DNA of 64,000 nt. Origin: Fomitopsis serialis. Taxonomy: Eukaryota > Basidiomycota > Agaricomycetes > Polyporales > Fomitopsidaceae. The stretch covers positions 1-64,000 of the forward strand of contig NW_025955101.1 of NCBI RefSeq assembly GCF_022376445.1. The letters run 5' to 3'. The notes below the pieces were generated by a model. The model saw only the letters and a program-made list of their open reading frames with translations, was not told the DNA's origin and did not search any database. Position numbers and translations under genes: made by a program. Below are positions 63,301 through 64,000 of this stretch, one piece after another (position 1 is the stretch's first letter; every line of letters begins with the position of its first letter).

Positions 63301-64000
63301 GAACTCCGCGTCCTCAGCGCACTCGCTGACATCCTCTCGGCCGGGCTCGATCTACGAGTTCAGTGAGAACGAGAGCCGGCGGAACAGCTCGCCGCACCGC
63401 CCGCTCGGCCGGCGCTCGCTTGAGGAGAATCAGACCCCGCGTCGGTCGCATGCGCAAACCGCGTTCGTCGCGCGCAAGCGTGAGACACCCTTTGGGCACC
63501 CGAACGGCAGCAGTGGCAGCGGCGGTGGGTACCTCTCCTCGCTCGGCCGCTCAAGCTGGAAGAAGAGCTGGGGGCACGAGCCGCCGGGCTGGCAGACCCG
63601 CGCGTCCTACTCCGCGATCGAGGTGCTGGCGATCTCGCCGCCTGTCGAGGTCGCACAAGGCATCCGGGACGTGTTCTCCGGGCGCGCGTCGCTGACCCTC
63701 GGCGACGAGAGCGACTGGGTCGATGAGGACGAGGACGGGCTAGGCTTCGCGGGCGGGCTGGGGCAGATGCCCATCCCCACGAACGTGGGCACGAGCGCGA
63801 GTGCGCAGACTGCGTATGCGCCGCCGTTCGCACCCCGTGCACCTGAGGTGCCGATGCTGTCTCCAGCGCCGAGGGGCCATGCGGGGCGCGCGAGCGGGAA
63901 GCGCGGGGGTGTAGCGATTGCAATACCGAGTACGAGCGCGCGGACGCGGAGCAAGGCGGGGAGGTCGCCGATGGGGCGCACGTCACCCGTGCCCGACTCA
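60317..64000 (+). CDS. KIN4-type Ser/Thr protein kinase (CAMK group), truncated by window end
   Basis: Exons 60317-60473, 60526-61152 and 61206 to past the window end encode more than 1,190 residues, starting MAVNGHRPSTSVSQTQNY. The kinase domain starts near residue 43: glycine loop GEGTYGKV, Lys73 in VAIK, Glu86 in helix C, catalytic HRDLKLEN (Asp161), DFG at 179-181 and GTTGYASPEM in the activation segment. All key residues are present, so it should be active. A very long Ser/Arg/Pro-rich disordered tail follows, typical of fungal Kin4/Ppk1-like kinases. Yeast Kin4 enforces the spindle-position checkpoint; a cell-cycle or septum role is inferred. The stop codon is beyond position 64000. Confidence 0.9.

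Overview
This is nuclear DNA of a filamentous basidiomycete, most likely an Agaricomycete. The signs are short GT-AG introns (mostly 50-70 bp) that cut nearly every conserved gene, a GC-rich coding strand, and families typical of the group: a DUF6534-type membrane protein, an ankyrin/vWA protein, a YOR1-type ABCC transporter and AAL-like lectins. No prokaryotic operon, rRNA, tRNA or CRISPR array was recognised. Exon boundaries were inferred by hand from reading-frame continuity and family knowledge; coordinates span start to stop codon, introns included.

Layout. 0-15.5 kb mixes working genes with wreckage: a class I glutamine amidotransferase relic (-), an AIM32/sucrase-ferredoxin-like gene (+), a DUR3-type urea transporter (+), a SnoaL-like DUF1348 protein (+), a cytochrome P450 (+), and an inverted, intron-bearing dead copy of the sucrase-ferredoxin gene carrying a 61-bp insertion. 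15.5-24 kb holds a full ABCC transporter (-) and a C2H2 zinc-finger protein (-). 24-31 kb holds a PPP1R37-like leucine-rich-repeat gene (+) flanked by two inverted proline iminopeptidase relics. 31.6-44.3 kb is a core block: nuclear PrxQ-type peroxiredoxin (+), WASP/Las17 (-), calmodulin (+), a small unknown protein (+), proteasome beta-3 (+), a lysine/alanine-rich chromatin-type protein (-), a P450 relic (-) and UBR7/Mlo2 (+). 44.8-53.1 kb is accessory: a broken ankyrin-membrane-vWA gene (-), then lectin-like, trypsin-like (frameshifted) and lectin-like genes, all (+) and all with a TATA box 62-85 bp before the ATG. 53.5-64 kb carries NOP4/RBM28 (+), a DUF6534 membrane protein (-) and a KIN4-type kinase (+) running off the window.

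How the genes relate. There is no single pathway. The core genes are independent housekeeping functions: actin nucleation, Ca2+ signalling, proteolysis, ribosome biogenesis, redox and cell-cycle kinase. The most system-like stretch is the lectin / trypsin-like / lectin group beside an ankyrin-vWA gene. Two of those four genes are disrupted in this strain, as expected of a fast-evolving accessory locus. A second theme is decay: at least seven broken loci (two iminopeptidase fragments, a P450, a glutamine amidotransferase, a sucrase-ferredoxin copy, the protease and the ankyrin-vWA gene). Two unrelated proteins here share an HMGN-like RRSxRIxxQP motif.
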